DNA from: Xanthomonas vasicola
GTDB taxonomy: Bacteria > Pseudomonadota > Gammaproteobacteria > Xanthomonadales > Xanthomonadaceae
Reading direction: 5' to 3'
NCBI RefSeq assembly: GCF_000772705.2
Contig: NZ_JSBW02000052.1
Span: forward strand, 62,001-126,000
Length of the DNA: 64,000 nucleotides
The notes beneath the pieces are model-generated. The model was given only the letters and a program-made list of their open reading frames with translations, did not search any database and was not told the DNA's origin. This document shows, in pieces, positions 1 through 12,258 of the stretch. A program made the position numbers and the translations under genes. Within the stretch, counting starts at the first letter, position 1; every line of letters starts with the position of its first letter.

Positions 1-140
1 CCTTCGAACGCGCGCGCTGCCCGGTCAAGGAACTCATCGTTTTTCCTTGCGGTCATTACTCGTGCTACGACGATTACTTCTTCCAAACCGCGAAGGCTTC
101 ACTGGGCTGGTTCGACAGGCATCTCCGTCCCGCAGTCTGA
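1..140 (+). CDS. C-terminal end of an alpha/beta-hydrolase-like protein (5' partial)
   Basis: An open frame enters from the left edge and ends at TGA 138-140, giving the last 45 or so residues of a protein. The visible part contains VFPCGHYSCYDD followed by ASLGWFDRHLRP. A Gly-His near the C-terminus followed by a helix ending in WFDRHL is common at the end of alpha/beta-hydrolase esterases (acetyl xylan esterase or dienelactone hydrolase type), where the His completes the catalytic triad. The nucleophile and acid lie outside the window, so the family is inferred from the tail alone. The stop is 63 bases before the first SDR gene on the same strand, so co-transcription is possible. Confidence 0.45.
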   Translation, partial: FERARCPVKELIVFPCGHYSCYDDYFFQTAKASLGWFDRHLRPAV

Positions 141-203
141 AGGACGAAGCGGGTGCGCCCCTTTGTTTCTAACACTTGAACCGTACGGTCGAGGAACCAA
201 GCG

Positions 204-1004
204 ATGCGCGCATTGGACGGAAAAGTTGCGATCGTCACCGGAGCGACTACCGGGATTGGGCGCGGCATCGCGGTTGCGCTTGCGCGGGCCGGCGCCAAGA
301 TTGTTGTCGGCGACATCATTCGGCTGCCCAGGGAAGGAAGCTATGACGAGCGACCGGACCTGACGACAGCAGAGCTCATCGCCGAAATCGGCGGAAGCGC
401 GACCTTCGCGCAATGCGATGTCACCCAGTCTACGGCGGTATCGGGCGCTGTGGATGCCGCGGTGTCTTTATTTGGCCGCCTCGACATCATGGTCAACAAC
501 GCTGGCATCTTTACCCGACTGGAGACCATCATCGAACAGTCCGAAGAGGACTATGAACTGACCATGGCGGTCAACGCCAAGAGTGTCTGGTTGGGCTGTA
601 AATTCGCCTTGCGTCAGATGATGCGGCAGGAGCCGCTGCCCGGCCGTTCCCGCGGGCGCGTGATCAACATCGCTTCGGCGGCTGGCGTTTCCGGCCTGCC
701 GCTGGAGCCAGCCTACTGTGCATCCAAGGGCGCCGTGCTTGCGCTAACGCGTCAACTGGCCGTCGACTTCGGACCGCACGGGATCGGGGTGAACGCGATC
801 ATGCCCGGCCCCATTAAAACCGTAATGACCCGCTCCGCGCTGGAGGATCCGGAGACCGCCGCGCGGTTCCGCCAGGCGACGCCGTTCTCGCGTCTGGGCA
901 CGGCCGGCGACATCGCTGCGGCAGCGGCGTTCCTGGCAGGGGACGAGGCGGAGTTCATCAATGGCGCCGCCATCGCGATCGACGGGGGCGCGACCGCGCG
1001 TTGA
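204..1004 (+). CDS. SDR family NAD(P)-dependent oxidoreductase (first of a tandem pair)
   Basis: Short-chain dehydrogenase of 266 residues, normal for a classical SDR. The cofactor motif TGATTGIG lies at residues 12-19, the NNAG motif follows strand 4, and the active-site Ser is in INIASAAG with Tyr and Lys in AYCASK. The C-terminal IDGGA is also typical. The ATG at 204 follows GAGGAA at about 8 bases. Between the second strand and the following helix there is an extra segment, DIIRLPREGSYDERPDL, that most SDRs lack and that the next gene shares. It probably reduces a hydroxyl or keto group with NAD(P)(H), but the substrate cannot be told. The adjacent hydrolase end and the second SDR suggest a small catabolic cluster. 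Confidence 0.85.
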   Translation: MRALDGKVAIVTGATTGIGRGIAVALARAGAKIVVGDIIRLPREGSYDERPDLTTAELIAEIGGSATFAQCDVTQSTAVSGAVDAAVSLFGRLDIMVNNAGIFTRLETIIEQSEEDYELTMAVNAKSVWLGCKFALRQMMRQEPLPGRSRGRVINIASAAGVSGLPLEPAYCASKGAVLALTRQLAVDFGPHGIGVNAIMPGPIKTVMTRSALEDPETAARFRQATPFSRLGTAGDIAAAAAFLAGDEAEFINGAAIAIDGGATAR

Positions 1005-1067
1005 GGAGGGCAAGGCGCCGCTGCGTGCCTCGCTGAAAACCAAATTCGCAAAACGAAGGAAAGAACA

Positions 1068-1877
1068 ATGAGCGGTTCGCTGGATGGGAAGGTGGCGATC
1101 GTAACTGGAGCCACGACGGGAATCGGCCGTGGCATCGCGGTGGCCTTCGCGCGCGCCGGCGCCCAGGTTGTCGTCGGCGACATCATCAGAATGCCTAGGC
1201 CAGGGAGCTTCGACGAACGCCCCGACCTGTCGACCGCCGACCTGATCGCGGAGATCGGCGGCAATGCGATTTTCGTCGACTACGATGTGACAAGGCGCGA
1301 AGCAGCACAAGCCGCCATTGAAGCCGCCTTGGCGTCTTTCGGTCGCCTGGACATCATGGTCAACAACGCCGGGATCGGCATTGTAGGCAAGCGCTTCCAC
1401 GAATTCTCCGACGCCGATTTCGATAGGACCATCGACGTCAATATCAAGGGCATGTGGTTCGGCATGCAGGAGGCGGCCAAGCATTTCATCTCCGCGGGCG
1501 GAGGATCGATCATCAACATGCTTTCGACCGCTGCGATCAGGCAGCCTCCCATGCAAGCAATTTACAACATGTCGAAGGCTGCCGCCGCGCAGATGACCCG
1601 GTCCGCTGCGCTCGAGTACGGCAGATACAACATTCGGGTGAACGGCATATGCCCGACAATGGTGAAGACCTCGCTCACGCGCGAGCTCACCGATAACGCG
1701 CCGCTGATGAATTACATTGTCGGCACCATTGCCCTCGGCCGTTTTGCCGAAGTTTCCGACGTCGCGAATGTCGCGACCTTCTTCGCCAGCGATGCGGCGG
1801 CCTTCCTTTCCGGAGTCCTGCTTCCCGTCGATGGCGCCGAAAACCCGCCGCTGTACATGCTGGGCGACGCGCCGTGA
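1068..1877 (+). CDS. SDR family NAD(P)-dependent oxidoreductase (second of a tandem pair)
   Basis: A 269-residue short-chain dehydrogenase 63 bases after the first one. It has TGATTGIG for the cofactor, NNAG, and the YxxxK active site in IYNMSK, with a Ser in NMLSTAA. The ATG follows AAGGAAAG at about 6 bases. The first 70 or so residues are nearly the same as in the preceding gene, including the DIIRMPRPGSFDERPDL insertion. From mid-protein on the two diverge strongly, and the substrate-binding C-terminus differs (ENPPLYMLGDAP tail). This pattern fits an old duplication followed by divergence or by gene conversion of the 5' halves. The two enzymes probably act on different substrates or form a hetero-oligomer; that is inference. 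Confidence 0.85.
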   Translation: MSGSLDGKVAIVTGATTGIGRGIAVAFARAGAQVVVGDIIRMPRPGSFDERPDLSTADLIAEIGGNAIFVDYDVTRREAAQAAIEAALASFGRLDIMVNNAGIGIVGKRFHEFSDADFDRTIDVNIKGMWFGMQEAAKHFISAGGGSIINMLSTAAIRQPPMQAIYNMSKAAAAQMTRSAALEYGRYNIRVNGICPTMVKTSLTRELTDNAPLMNYIVGTIALGRFAEVSDVANVATFFASDAAAFLSGVLLPVDGAENPPLYMLGDAP

Positions 1878-2048
1878 GGCGAACCGGACCGCGCCGATCT
1901 CCGGCGGGAGGGCGCTTGTAGGGCGATATCACCTTGCTTGGCGAGATGGCATTTGCAGCTAAAGGCGCAACATCTATAACGCCGCACCCGCGTGAAGACG
2001 AGCCTGCGACTGGCGCATGCAGCGCGCGACACCCATGGCCCGCGGTGA

Positions 2049-2573
2049 TACGGCCACCGACACCTGGCCGCCGCCATCAGGAACAGGCGCAAGGCACCGA
2101 CAATCTACGAACGGACCGACCGGCAGTACAACCGCGGTTTCCTGGCCGATGCCATCGAGCGCCTGCCGACCGGCGGCAGGCTGGGCCTGGTGGTGCTCGA
2201 TTTCGACTTCAAGCGCCTCAATGACGCCCATGGCCATCGTGTCGGCAACCGCGCTCTGCCGATCGTCTCGGCGGTCCTGAAGCGCAATGCCCACGCCGCG
2301 GACATTGCCGCGCGCCGGGGCGGCGAGGAACTCCTGGTCGCGTTTCCCGGGATCTTCGCCCAGGCGTTTCTGGCCACCTGCAACGGACTGGTCCAGCAGA
2401 TCCGCGCACACCCGGGCGACCTGGCCAACAGCGCCTTGCGTCTCACCGTCAGCTTTGGCGGGATTCACATCGAACGCTTCGAGCGCCACGCCTTCGGAAG
2501 GGCCTTCTCCGTTGCCGATGCGCTGCCGTAGGAGGCCAAGTGCAGCGGCAAGGAGCGCGCCATGCCAAGCTCC
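2049..2573 (+). pseudogene. Remnant of a GGDEF (diguanylate cyclase) gene
   Basis: Reading one frame from just after a TGA at 2046-2048 gives a degenerate GGDEF domain. QYNRGFLADAIERL resembles the start of the domain, LVVLDFDFKRLNDAHGH is the metal and substrate strand, and RRGGEEL stands for the GG[D/E]EF signature. The end of the domain is cut by a TAG at 2529-2531 within what should read ADALxYEAKxSGK; the homologous residues EAKCSGKERA continue in frame after the stop. The 5' part of the gene (sensor or membrane portion) is missing or out of frame. No start codon with a ribosome site was found. A functional cyclase would make c-di-GMP; this copy is unlikely to. Confidence 0.75.
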
Positions 2574-2752
2574 GTGCCCGATGCGCCACCCCCGCCGACG
2601 CCGAGCATGCCGCCGGCGCTGGCGACCGACCGGCCACCTCCTCGATCCACTAAACTTGCCTCCCCCACGGGCGGCCCCGCCGCCCCATGCCCCTGTCGCA
2701 GCGGCGGCGCGCCCCATGCGCCCGCCGCCCCGCACGTCCGCACGAAGGCGCC

Positions 2753-5344
2753 ATGACCTCCGAGAAAGTCCCCGAACACACCCCGTTGATGAAGCAATTC
2801 TTCGCAGCCAAGTCGGATTACCCCGATCTGCTGCTGTTCTTTCGCATGGGCGATTTCTATGAGTTGTTCTACGACGATGCGCGCAAGGCGGCGCGGCTGC
2901 TCGACATCACCCTGACCCAGCGCGGCAGCTCCGGCGGTGCGCCGATTCCAATGGCCGGGGTGCCGGTGCATGCGTATGAAGGCTATCTGGCGCGCTTAGT
3001 CGCATTGGGCGAATCGGTGGCGATCTGCGAACAGATCGGCGACCCGGCGCTGGCCAAGGGCCTGGTCGAGCGCAAGGTGGTACGCATCGTCACGCCGGGC
3101 ACGGTCACCGACGAGGCGCTACTGGACGAGCGCCGCGACACGTTATTGATGGCGATTTCGCGCAGCAAACAAGGTTACGGCCTGGCCTGGGCCGATCTGG
3201 CCGGCGGGCGCTTCTTGGTCAACGAAGTGGACAGCGTGGATGCGCTGGAAGCAGAAATCGCGCGTCTGGAACCGGCCGAGCTGCTGGTGCCCGACGAAGA
3301 CAACTGGCCGGAATTCCTGCGTGGGCGCATTGGCGTGCGGCGTCGGCCGCCGTGGTTGTTCGATGCCGACAGCGGCCGACGTCAGCTGTTGGCGTTCTTC
3401 AAACTGCACGATCTGTCCGGCTTCGGCATCGACGACAAACCCTGCGCCACGGCCGCCGCCGGCGCATTGCTCGGGTATGTCGAAGAAACCCAGAAACAGC
3501 GCTTGCCGCATCTGACCTCGATCGCGATGGAAGTGGCGAGCGAGGCGATCTCGATGAACGCGGCCACGCGCCGGCATCTGGAGCTGGACACGCGCGTGGA
3601 TGGCGACACCCGCAACACCTTGCTCGGTGTGCTGGACAGCACGGTCACGCCGATGGGCGGGCGTTTGCTGCGCCGTTGGCTGCACCGTCCATTGCGCCTG
3701 CGCGATGTGCTGGTGCAGCGTCATCATGCGGTCGGCACCTTGATCGATGCCGGTGCCGATGCAGACCTACGCGAGGCCTTCCGTGCGCTCGGCGATCTGG
3801 AACGCATCCTCACCCGCGTGGCGTTGCGTTCGGCGCGACCGCGCGATTTTTCCACCTTGCGCGATGGCCTGGCGCTGTTGCCGAAGGTCCGCACGATCCT
3901 TGCACCGTTGGATTCGCCGCGCCTGCAGAAACTGCATGCCGAACTCGGCGAGCACGATGCCACCGCACATTTGTTGATCAGCGCGGTGGCCGAGATGCCG
4001 CCGCTCAAGCTCAGCGACGGCGGCGTCATCGCCACCGGTTATGACGCCGATCTGGATGAGCTGCGCCGCCTGTCCACCAATGCCGATCAATTCCTGATCG
4101 ACCTGGAACAACGCGAGCGCGCCAGCAGCGGCATTGCCACGCTCAAGGTTGGCTACAACCGCGTGCACGGCTACTACATCGAGATCAGCAAGGGCCAAGC
4201 CGAAAAAGCCCCGTTGCACTACAGCCGCCGGCAGACGTTGACCAATGCCGAGCGCTACATCACCGAAGAACTCAAGAGCTTTGAAGACAAGGTGCTGTCC
4301 GCACGCGAACGTTCGCTATCTCGCGAAAAACTGCTGTACGAAGGTCTGCTCGACGCGCTCGGCACCGAACTGGAAGGCCTCAAGCGCTGCGCGGGTGCAC
4401 TCAGCGAACTGGATGTATTGGCCGGCTTTGCCGAGCGCGCGCAGGCGCTGGACTGGTCGCAGCCAGAGCTGGATAGCGCGCCCTGCCTGCGCATCGAACG
4501 CGGCCGTCACCCGGTGGTGGAAGCAGTGCGCGACCAACCGTTCGAGCCCAACGATCTGGACCTGCACAGCGACCGCCGCATGCTGGTGATCACCGGCCCG
4601 AACATGGGCGGTAAATCGACCTACATGCGCCAGAACGCGTTGATCGTGTTGCTGGCGCATATCGGCAGTTACGTGCCTGCCAGCCGTGCAGTAATCGGGC
4701 CGATCGACCGCATCCTCACCCGCATCGGCGCCGGCGACGACCTGGCGCGCGGGCAATCCACCTTCATGGTGGAAATGGCCGAAACCAGCTACATCCTGCA
4801 TCACGCCACGCCGCAATCGCTGGTGCTGATGGACGAGATCGGCCGCGGCACATCTACTTATGATGGCCTGGCACTGGCCGATGCCGTCGCGCGTCATCTG
4901 GCGCATACCAATCGCTGCTACACCCTGTTTGCCACGCATTATTTCGAGCTCACCGCACTGGCGGACGAATCGCATGCCGGTGGCGCCAGCGGTATCGCCA
5001 ACGTGCATCTGGATGCGGTCGAACACGGCGAGCGCCTGGTCTTCATGCACGCAGTGAAAGATGGCCCGGCCAATCGCAGTTTCGGTCTACAAGTGGCCGC
5101 GCTGGCTGGCCTGCCCAAGGCCGCAGTGACGCAGGCGCGCCGGCGGCTGGTGGAGCTGGAACAACGTGGCGGCGAAAGCCACAGCGCGCAGATGGCGCCC
5201 ACCGCGCTGGATGCGCCGCAACAGTTCGGGCTATTCACCGCGCCCTCCTCCGCTGCGCAGGAGGCGTTGCAGGCGTTGGACCCGGATGAGCTCACACCGA
5301 AGCAGGCGTTGGAGGCGCTGTATCGGTTGAAGGCGTTGCTGTGA
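2753..5344 (+). CDS. mutS: DNA mismatch repair ATPase MutS
   Basis: MutS recognises base mismatches and small loops and recruits MutL. The protein of 863 residues shows, in order, the mismatch-reading Phe-x-Glu in GDFYELF near the N-terminus, connector and lever domains, the clamp, and the ATPase with Walker [10 protein letters not shown] starting at residue 615, Walker [11 protein letters not shown] and a following TATHYFEL stretch. I chose ATG 2753 because GAAGG lies just upstream and the protein then starts like other MutS proteins. An in-frame ATG at 2687 would add 22 Arg/Pro-rich residues with no family counterpart. The gene stands alone and is followed directly by a heptamer repeat array. 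Confidence 0.97.
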   Translation: MTSEKVPEHTPLMKQFFAAKSDYPDLLLFFRMGDFYELFYDDARKAARLLDITLTQRGSSGGAPIPMAGVPVHAYEGYLARLVALGESVAICEQIGDPALAKGLVERKVVRIVTPGTVTDEALLDERRDTLLMAISRSKQGYGLAWADLAGGRFLVNEVDSVDALEAEIARLEPAELLVPDEDNWPEFLRGRIGVRRRPPWLFDADSGRRQLLAFFKLHDLSGFGIDDKPCATAAAGALLGYVEETQKQRLPHLTSIAMEVASEAISMNAATRRHLELDTRVDGDTRNTLLGVLDSTVTPMGGRLLRRWLHRPLRLRDVLVQRHHAVGTLIDAGADADLREAFRALGDLERILTRVALRSARPRDFSTLRDGLALLPKVRTILAPLDSPRLQKLHAELGEHDATAHLLISAVAEMPPLKLSDGGVIATGYDADLDELRRLSTNADQFLIDLEQRERASSGIATLKVGYNRVHGYYIEISKGQAEKAPLHYSRRQTLTNAERYITEELKSFEDKVLSARERSLSREKLLYEGLLDALGTELEGLKRCAGALSELDVLAGFAERAQALDWSQPELDSAPCLRIERGRHPVVEAVRDQPFEPNDLDLHSDRRMLVITGPNMGGKSTYMRQNALIVLLAHIGSYVPASRAVIGPIDRILTRIGAGDDLARGQSTFMVEMAETSYILHHATPQSLVLMDEIGRGTSTYDGLALADAVARHLAHTNRCYTLFATHYFELTALADESHAGGASGIANVHLDAVEHGERLVFMHAVKDGPANRSFGLQVAALAGLPKAAVTQARRRLVELEQRGGESHSAQMAPTALDAPQQFGLFTAPSSAAQEALQALDPDELTPKQALEALYRLKALL

Positions 5345-5349
5345 GGGCT

Positions 5350-5398
5350 GGGAATCGGGAATCGGGAATCGGGAATCGGGAATCGGGAATCGGGAATC
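5350..5398 (+). repeat. Seven tandem copies of GGGAATC
   Basis: Seven perfect head-to-tail copies of the 7-mer GGGAATC (49 bases) begin 6 bases after the mutS stop codon. Degenerate copies with the same 7-base period occur at 13018-13048, 18890-18925, 49064-49080, 56648-56670 and 56713-56735. They lie in gaps between genes or at gene ends. The unit is much too short for a CRISPR. Copy number at such a perfect array is expected to vary between strains through slippage. Confidence 0.95.
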
Positions 5399-5577
5399 GT
5401 AAGAGAGTAGCTGCATGACTGAGGCTTGCAGCGCTTGCGGACGCAGTGCGCTACAGGAACTGGTGGTCGCCCGGAGTACGGTGCGCACCGACTGACGCGC
5501 CGCAAGGCCGCGTGGATTGCTCTGTCGGCGCCTGGGGTGCACCCTGCCGCAACGTTCGTCCAACAGGAAAACCCACG

Positions 5578-6192
5578 ATGACCACATCCGCTTCGTTGAC
5601 CGATCAACTTGCCGCGCAACTGCAGGGTCCGCAGCTGCAGCAACTCGCCGGCCGCTTGGGCATTGCGCCAGAGCAGGCGCAGTCGGCGGTGCAGACCGCG
5701 CTGCCGCTGCTGATGGGCGCGCTGGGCCGCAATAGCCAGCAGGCCGGCGGCACCGATGCGTTGCTCGGCGCGCTGCAACGCGACCATGCCGCCAGCCCGG
5801 ACATCGGCAGCCTGCTTGGTTCGCTGCTCGGTGGCTCGGCCAGTGGTGCACAGGGCAACGGTGCCGGCATCGTCGGCCATCTGTTCGGCGACAAGGCGCC
5901 GCAGGCCGCTGCAGGTCTGGGCCAGGCCACCGGGCTGGAAACCAGCAAGGCCAGCCAGTTGTTGCAGCTACTCGCTCCGATCGTGATGGCGTATCTGGCC
6001 AAGCGCTTTCTGGGCGGCGATGCCGCAGCCAGTCGCCAACTCGGCCCTGCGCTGGCGCAAGAACATCAGCAGGTGCGCAGCAACCCCGGTGCCGACGGCC
6101 TGCTGACCAGCCTGCTGGACCAGGACGGCGACGGGCAACTGGGTCTAGGCGATGTCATGAAGCTGGGCGGCAGCCTGTTCGGCAAACGCTGA
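5578..6192 (+). CDS. DUF937 family protein
   Basis: A 204-residue protein rich in Ala, Gln, Leu and Gly, beginning MTTSASLTDQLAAQL. It has the layout of DUF937 (YidB-like) proteins: an N-terminal helix pair, repeated glycine-leucine segments such as LLGSLLGG, a helical segment LLQLLAPIVMAYLAKRFLGG, and a C-terminal tail with DQDGDGQLGLGDV that resembles a short Asp-rich calcium-type loop. ATG 5578 follows AACAGGAAAA. The family has no settled biochemical function. There is no signal peptide, so it is probably cytoplasmic. It lies alone between mutS and katG. Confidence 0.8.
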   Translation: MTTSASLTDQLAAQLQGPQLQQLAGRLGIAPEQAQSAVQTALPLLMGALGRNSQQAGGTDALLGALQRDHAASPDIGSLLGSLLGGSASGAQGNGAGIVGHLFGDKAPQAAAGLGQATGLETSKASQLLQLLAPIVMAYLAKRFLGGDAAASRQLGPALAQEHQQVRSNPGADGLLTSLLDQDGDGQLGLGDVMKLGGSLFGKR

Positions 6193-8871
<2,679 letters not shown>

Positions 8872-8919
8872 GCATCTTCACTCACATGCATCTGCACGAC
8901 GCGTGTGAGTAAGCACCAC

Positions 8920-8955
8920 AACACAAACGCCCTGGGTGACCAAGGCGTTTGTGTT
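8920..8955. terminator. Bidirectional terminator between katG and hslR
   Basis: A perfect 12-base stem (8920-8931 with 8944-8955; AACACAAACGCC pairs with GGCGTTTGTGTT) and a 12-base loop lie between two converging genes. The T-rich right arm followed by TGC favours plus-strand termination of katG. The symmetric stem can also serve hslR on the minus strand. Confidence 0.7.
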
Positions 8956-8982
8956 TGCAAGGTTTGCCAACCGCGCTACGCG

Positions 8983-9390
8983 CTACAACGCGTCGATATC
9001 GCCCAGTGCCGTGATCAGCCGGCGCGCGCGTTTGTCCGGTTTGCCCTCGGGCGCACGATAGCCCGTGCGTTCGGCTGCGCGCTGCAGGCGCCATTGCGCG
9101 CGGGCCTCGCGTGAGCCATCGCTTTCAACGTACAGCGCCTGTGCCGCGGGTGCCGGGCCGCGTACATCGCTGAGCGCGGCAACGGTGATCTCGAAGATTT
9201 CGCCGCCGCGGTCAATACGCAACTGTTCACCACTGCGCAGCGTGCGCGATGGCTTGGGGCGCTGACCGGCCATATCCACCTTGCCCGTCTCCACTGCGTT
9301 CTTGGCCAGGCTGCGCGTCTTGAAAAAACGCGCCGCCCACAGCCAGACATCCAGCCTGACCGTTATCGCCTGTTCCAGTTCCAGATTCAT
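8983..9390 (-). CDS. hslR: S4-domain RNA-binding heat shock protein (Hsp15 family)
   Basis: A 135-residue protein with an N-terminal S4 RNA-binding domain: VRLDVWLWAARFFKTRS, then AVETGKV and the LRSGEQLRI turn. A basic C-terminal tail follows (GKPDKRARRLI). This is the layout of Hsp15/HslR, which binds 50S subunits that still carry nascent peptidyl-tRNA and helps recycle them after heat stress. ATG 9390 is chosen because the longer open frame upstream has no family likeness. Its ribosome site (GAGACGC) is weak. The gene converges on katG, separated by the shared terminator. Confidence 0.85.
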   Translation of the reverse strand: MNLELEQAITVRLDVWLWAARFFKTRSLAKNAVETGKVDMAGQRPKPSRTLRSGEQLRIDRGGEIFEITVAALSDVRGPAPAAQALYVESDGSREARAQWRLQRAAERTGYRAPEGKPDKRARRLITALGDIDAL

Positions 9391-9730
9391 GCGTCTCGCG
9401 GTCTCGTGTCGTGGGCTGGCTTGCACAGCACATCGTGGGATGCGCGCAAGCACTGCGATCTTCCGGAACGCCGGCGTGACTGCCGGCGTGGTCGGCAGCG
9501 ATGATTTCTGCCAAAACCGATATTTGGGCACTCGCTGCAGAACTCAAGCGGCCAGAACCAGGAGCGTCACCGGGAAGGCGCAGCAACACTGCGATTCCCA
9601 CTCCAGCCACACCATCCAGACCAAGCGATCCTCGCGCCGGCCCTGTCGCATCGCAGCCGCATGCAGCTTACATCCGAGCTCACCCGCGCAATGCTAGTGT
9701 GCGCAGCTTCTGCGCGACGATACGACTGCG
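9391..9730. other. Divergent intergenic region hslR / MATE gene
   Basis: A 340-base region between two divergent genes that must hold both promoters. No further gene, RNA or clear operator was recognised. Confidence 0.6.
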
Positions 9731-11224
9731 ATGCCCAAATCCGCTGTCATGACTGAAGGCCCGATCGGCAAGAACCTGCTGTTGTTCGCCCTGCCGATCA
9801 TGGCCGGCAACATCGCCCAGTCGCTCAACGGCTCGGTCAACGCGATCTGGATCGGCCGCTATCTGGGCGAAGAAGCGATGACCGCGGCGGCCAATGCCAA
9901 CAGCATCATGTTCTTCCTGATCGGCTCGGTGTTCGGCATCGGCATGGCCTCGACCATCCTGATCGGCCAAGCCATGGGTGCACGTGATATCGCCCAGGCA
10001 CGCAAGGTGATGGGCACTAGCGCAAGCTTCTTCGGCGGGCTATCGGCCGTGATCGCTGTGCTCGGTTGGTATCTGGCGCCACACCTGCTTAGCGCGATGG
10101 GTACGCCAGCCGCCTCGCAAACGCTGGCAGAAGACTATCTGCGGGTGATCTTCCTGGCGATGCCGACGCTGTATCTTTTCGCCTTCCTGTCGGCTGCATT
10201 GCGTGGCACCGGCGACGCACGCACACCGTTCCGTTTCTTGTTGCTGTCGGTGCTGCTGGATATCGTCTTCAACCCGTTGCTGCTGTTTGGCATCGGCCCG
10301 TTTCCGGCATTGGGCATTGCCGGTGCGGCCTGGGCCACACTGATCGCGCAGGTCGTCGCACTCGCCGGGCTGCTCATTTATCTGCGCAAAAAACGCCATG
10401 TCTTGTGGTTGGGCCGGCGCGACCTGCGCCTGTTTCTCATCGACACCACCATCTTGCGCGCGCTGATCGTCAAAGGCGTGCCGATGGGCTTGCAGATGGT
10501 GGTGATCTCGCTGTCGATGATCGCCATGCTGTCGCTGGTCAACAGCTTCGGCACCGAAACCGCTGCGGCGTTCGGCGCCGGGCTGCAGCTGTGGAACTAC
10601 GTGCAAATGCCGGCAATGGCAGTGGGCGCCGCCTGCTCGACCATGGCTGCCCAGAACGTCGGCGCCGGTCTGTGGCCGCGCGTGGATGCCGTCGCGCGCA
10701 CCGGTATCGGCGCCAACTTTTTGATGACCGGCCTGCTGATCGTGCTGCTGATCGTGTTCGATCGCTGGACCCTGGCCCTGTTTCTGCCTGAAGGCAGCGC
10801 CACGCTGGAGGTCGCGCGCCACCTCAACCACATCGCAATCTGGTCCTTCCTGCTGTTCGGTGTCAGCTTCGTGCTCTCGGGTGTGGTGCGCGCCACCGGT
10901 GCGGTGATTCCGCCATTGTTGATCCTGGCGTTTTCGCTGTGGGGCGTGCGTGTGCCGCTGGCCAACGTGCTGCTGCCGCATCTGGGAGCCGATGCGGTGT
11001 GGTGGAGCTTTCCGATCAGCTCCACCTGCTCGATGCTGCTGTCGCTGGCCTATTACCGCTGGGGCGGCTGGCGCAAGGCGCGCATGTTGACCACGCCCAC
11101 GCATCCGTCCGAACTGGCAGCGGCAGCCGAAGTCCCCGCGCATCCGGCATCACCGGTCGCCGACCCCGCGCCGCTCACCGCCGCACAAGGCATGCAGCGA
11201 TCACCGCAAGCGCCGCAGCGATAG
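9731..11224 (+). CDS. MATE family multidrug/metabolite efflux transporter
   Basis: A 497-residue integral membrane protein with about twelve hydrophobic helices in two similar halves, as in the MATE (NorM/DinF) superfamily. The start MTEGPIGKNLLLFALPIMAGN is a recognisable first helix, with VNAIWIGRYLG following. MATE proteins exchange sodium ions or protons for cationic drugs or metabolites across the inner membrane. The C-terminal 50 residues are hydrophilic and rich in Ala and Pro, and look like an unstructured tail. ATG 9731 or 9749 are both possible starts. It stands alone, and the substrate cannot be inferred from the context. Confidence 0.9.
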   Translation: MPKSAVMTEGPIGKNLLLFALPIMAGNIAQSLNGSVNAIWIGRYLGEEAMTAAANANSIMFFLIGSVFGIGMASTILIGQAMGARDIAQARKVMGTSASFFGGLSAVIAVLGWYLAPHLLSAMGTPAASQTLAEDYLRVIFLAMPTLYLFAFLSAALRGTGDARTPFRFLLLSVLLDIVFNPLLLFGIGPFPALGIAGAAWATLIAQVVALAGLLIYLRKKRHVLWLGRRDLRLFLIDTTILRALIVKGVPMGLQMVVISLSMIAMLSLVNSFGTETAAAFGAGLQLWNYVQMPAMAVGAACSTMAAQNVGAGLWPRVDAVARTGIGANFLMTGLLIVLLIVFDRWTLALFLPEGSATLEVARHLNHIAIWSFLLFGVSFVLSGVVRATGAVIPPLLILAFSLWGVRVPLANVLLPHLGADAVWWSFPISSTCSMLLSLAYYRWGGWRKARMLTTPTHPSELAAAAEVPAHPASPVADPAPLTAAQGMQRSPQAPQR

Positions 11225-11646
11225 TCGGCGGTTGTGGCCGGCGTGCGAATGGGGCCGATGGACCTGCAGTTATCTGGGAAGTGCGCTCCCACGCTAAAGC
11301 GTGACTAGCCATCCAGCGTCAGCAGCTTAAGACGCACGGCCTTCCAAGCTCGGGTGCGGTGCGGATTTGATAGATGCAAGGAGATCATATTCATCGACGC
11401 GATGGATGCAGCTGCAATCTGCCGCCTGACATTGATCCAACCAGGCCAGCAACAACTACATAGCAAGCGAACGTCGATTTGGCGCGCATGCGCTGCTTGA
11501 AATCGTCATGGGACCAAGCGCCCCGATCACCACACCGACCAGTCGCTCGCGAACGTGCGGTCGCTTCACCGATTCCGTAAGCGGCAGTCGCTACTCACAC
11601 GACGCCACTTCAGACCGCTGGGACATTGACATTGCATTCCCACAAA
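11225..11646. other. Intergenic region after the MATE gene
   Basis: About 420 bases between converging genes with no supported coding sequence. A small hairpin (CACGCT-AA-AGCGTG at 11290-11303) lies here without a following T-run. Nothing else was recognised. Confidence 0.55.
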
Positions 11647-11675
11647 AGCAAACAGCCGCCCGAAGGCGGCTGTTT
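11646..11675 (-). terminator. Terminator of the rpsP-rimM-trmD-rplS operon
   Basis: An 11-base stem AAACAGCCGCC / GGCGGCTGTTT (11650-11660 with 11665-11675) closed by a stable 4-base loop (TTCG on the minus strand). Read on the minus strand it is followed by GCTTTTG. It lies 32 bases beyond the rplS stop. Confidence 0.85.
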
Positions 11676-11706
11676 GGCAGTGGCGGGACAAGCACGCCAG
11701 TGTGAC

Positions 11707-12114
11707 TTACTCAGCCTTGGCAGCAGCCTGGCGAGCAGCCTTGGCCTGTGCAGCAGCGGCCAGATCTTCCTTGATGCGGGCAGCCTTGCCTTCCAGACCA
11801 CGCAGGTAGTACAGCTTACCGGCGCGCACCTTACCGCGGCGCTTCACTTCGACCGAGTCGATGATGGCGCTGTGGGTCTGGAACACGCGCTCGACGCCGA
11901 AGCCGTGCGAGATCTTGCGCACGGTGAATGCGGAGTTCAGGCCGGCATTCTTGGTACCGATCACGACGCCCTCATAGGCCTGCACGCGCTCGCGGCTGCC
12001 TTCCTTCACCTTGACGTTCACCACAACGGTGTCGCCCTGGTTGAATTCCGGCAGCTTGCGCTGGATCTGGGCGGCTTCGAAGTCAGCCAGGATGGTCTTG
12101 TTGAGTTTGCTCAT
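11707..12114 (-). CDS. rplS: 50S ribosomal protein L19
   Basis: A 135-residue protein starting [16 protein letters not shown]. It contains the L19 core: [31 protein letters not shown], and [19 protein letters not shown]19 sits at the interface between the 30S and 50S subunits. The tail after residue 110 is Ala-rich ([17 protein letters not shown]), longer than in E. coli and common in this group. ATG 12114 is chosen over upstream in-frame codons because it gives the family N-terminus. It is the last gene of the operon after trmD, with a 144-base gap, and is followed by a strong terminator. Confidence 0.97.
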   Translation of the reverse strand: MSKLNKTILADFEAAQIQRKLPEFNQGDTVVVNVKVKEGSRERVQAYEGVVIGTKNAGLNSAFTVRKISHGFGVERVFQTHSAIIDSVEVKRRGKVRAGKLYYLRGLEGKAARIKEDLAAAAQAKAARQAAAKAE

Positions 12115-12258
12115 GATGGGCACCGCGTGTCTGGTGATATTGGACCGGCAGTCGCCGCACGGCGATTGCTCGAGGTTCGTAGGAGGGCCAGACGCAAGGC
12201 TGGCCAGCAAGCCGCATATTGTACCCCAATCAATCGTGCAAGAGCTAGGGGGGAGCCC

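Noticed and set aside
5350-5398. CRISPR array
   Set aside because: The repeats are 7 bases long with no spacers and no cas genes nearby.
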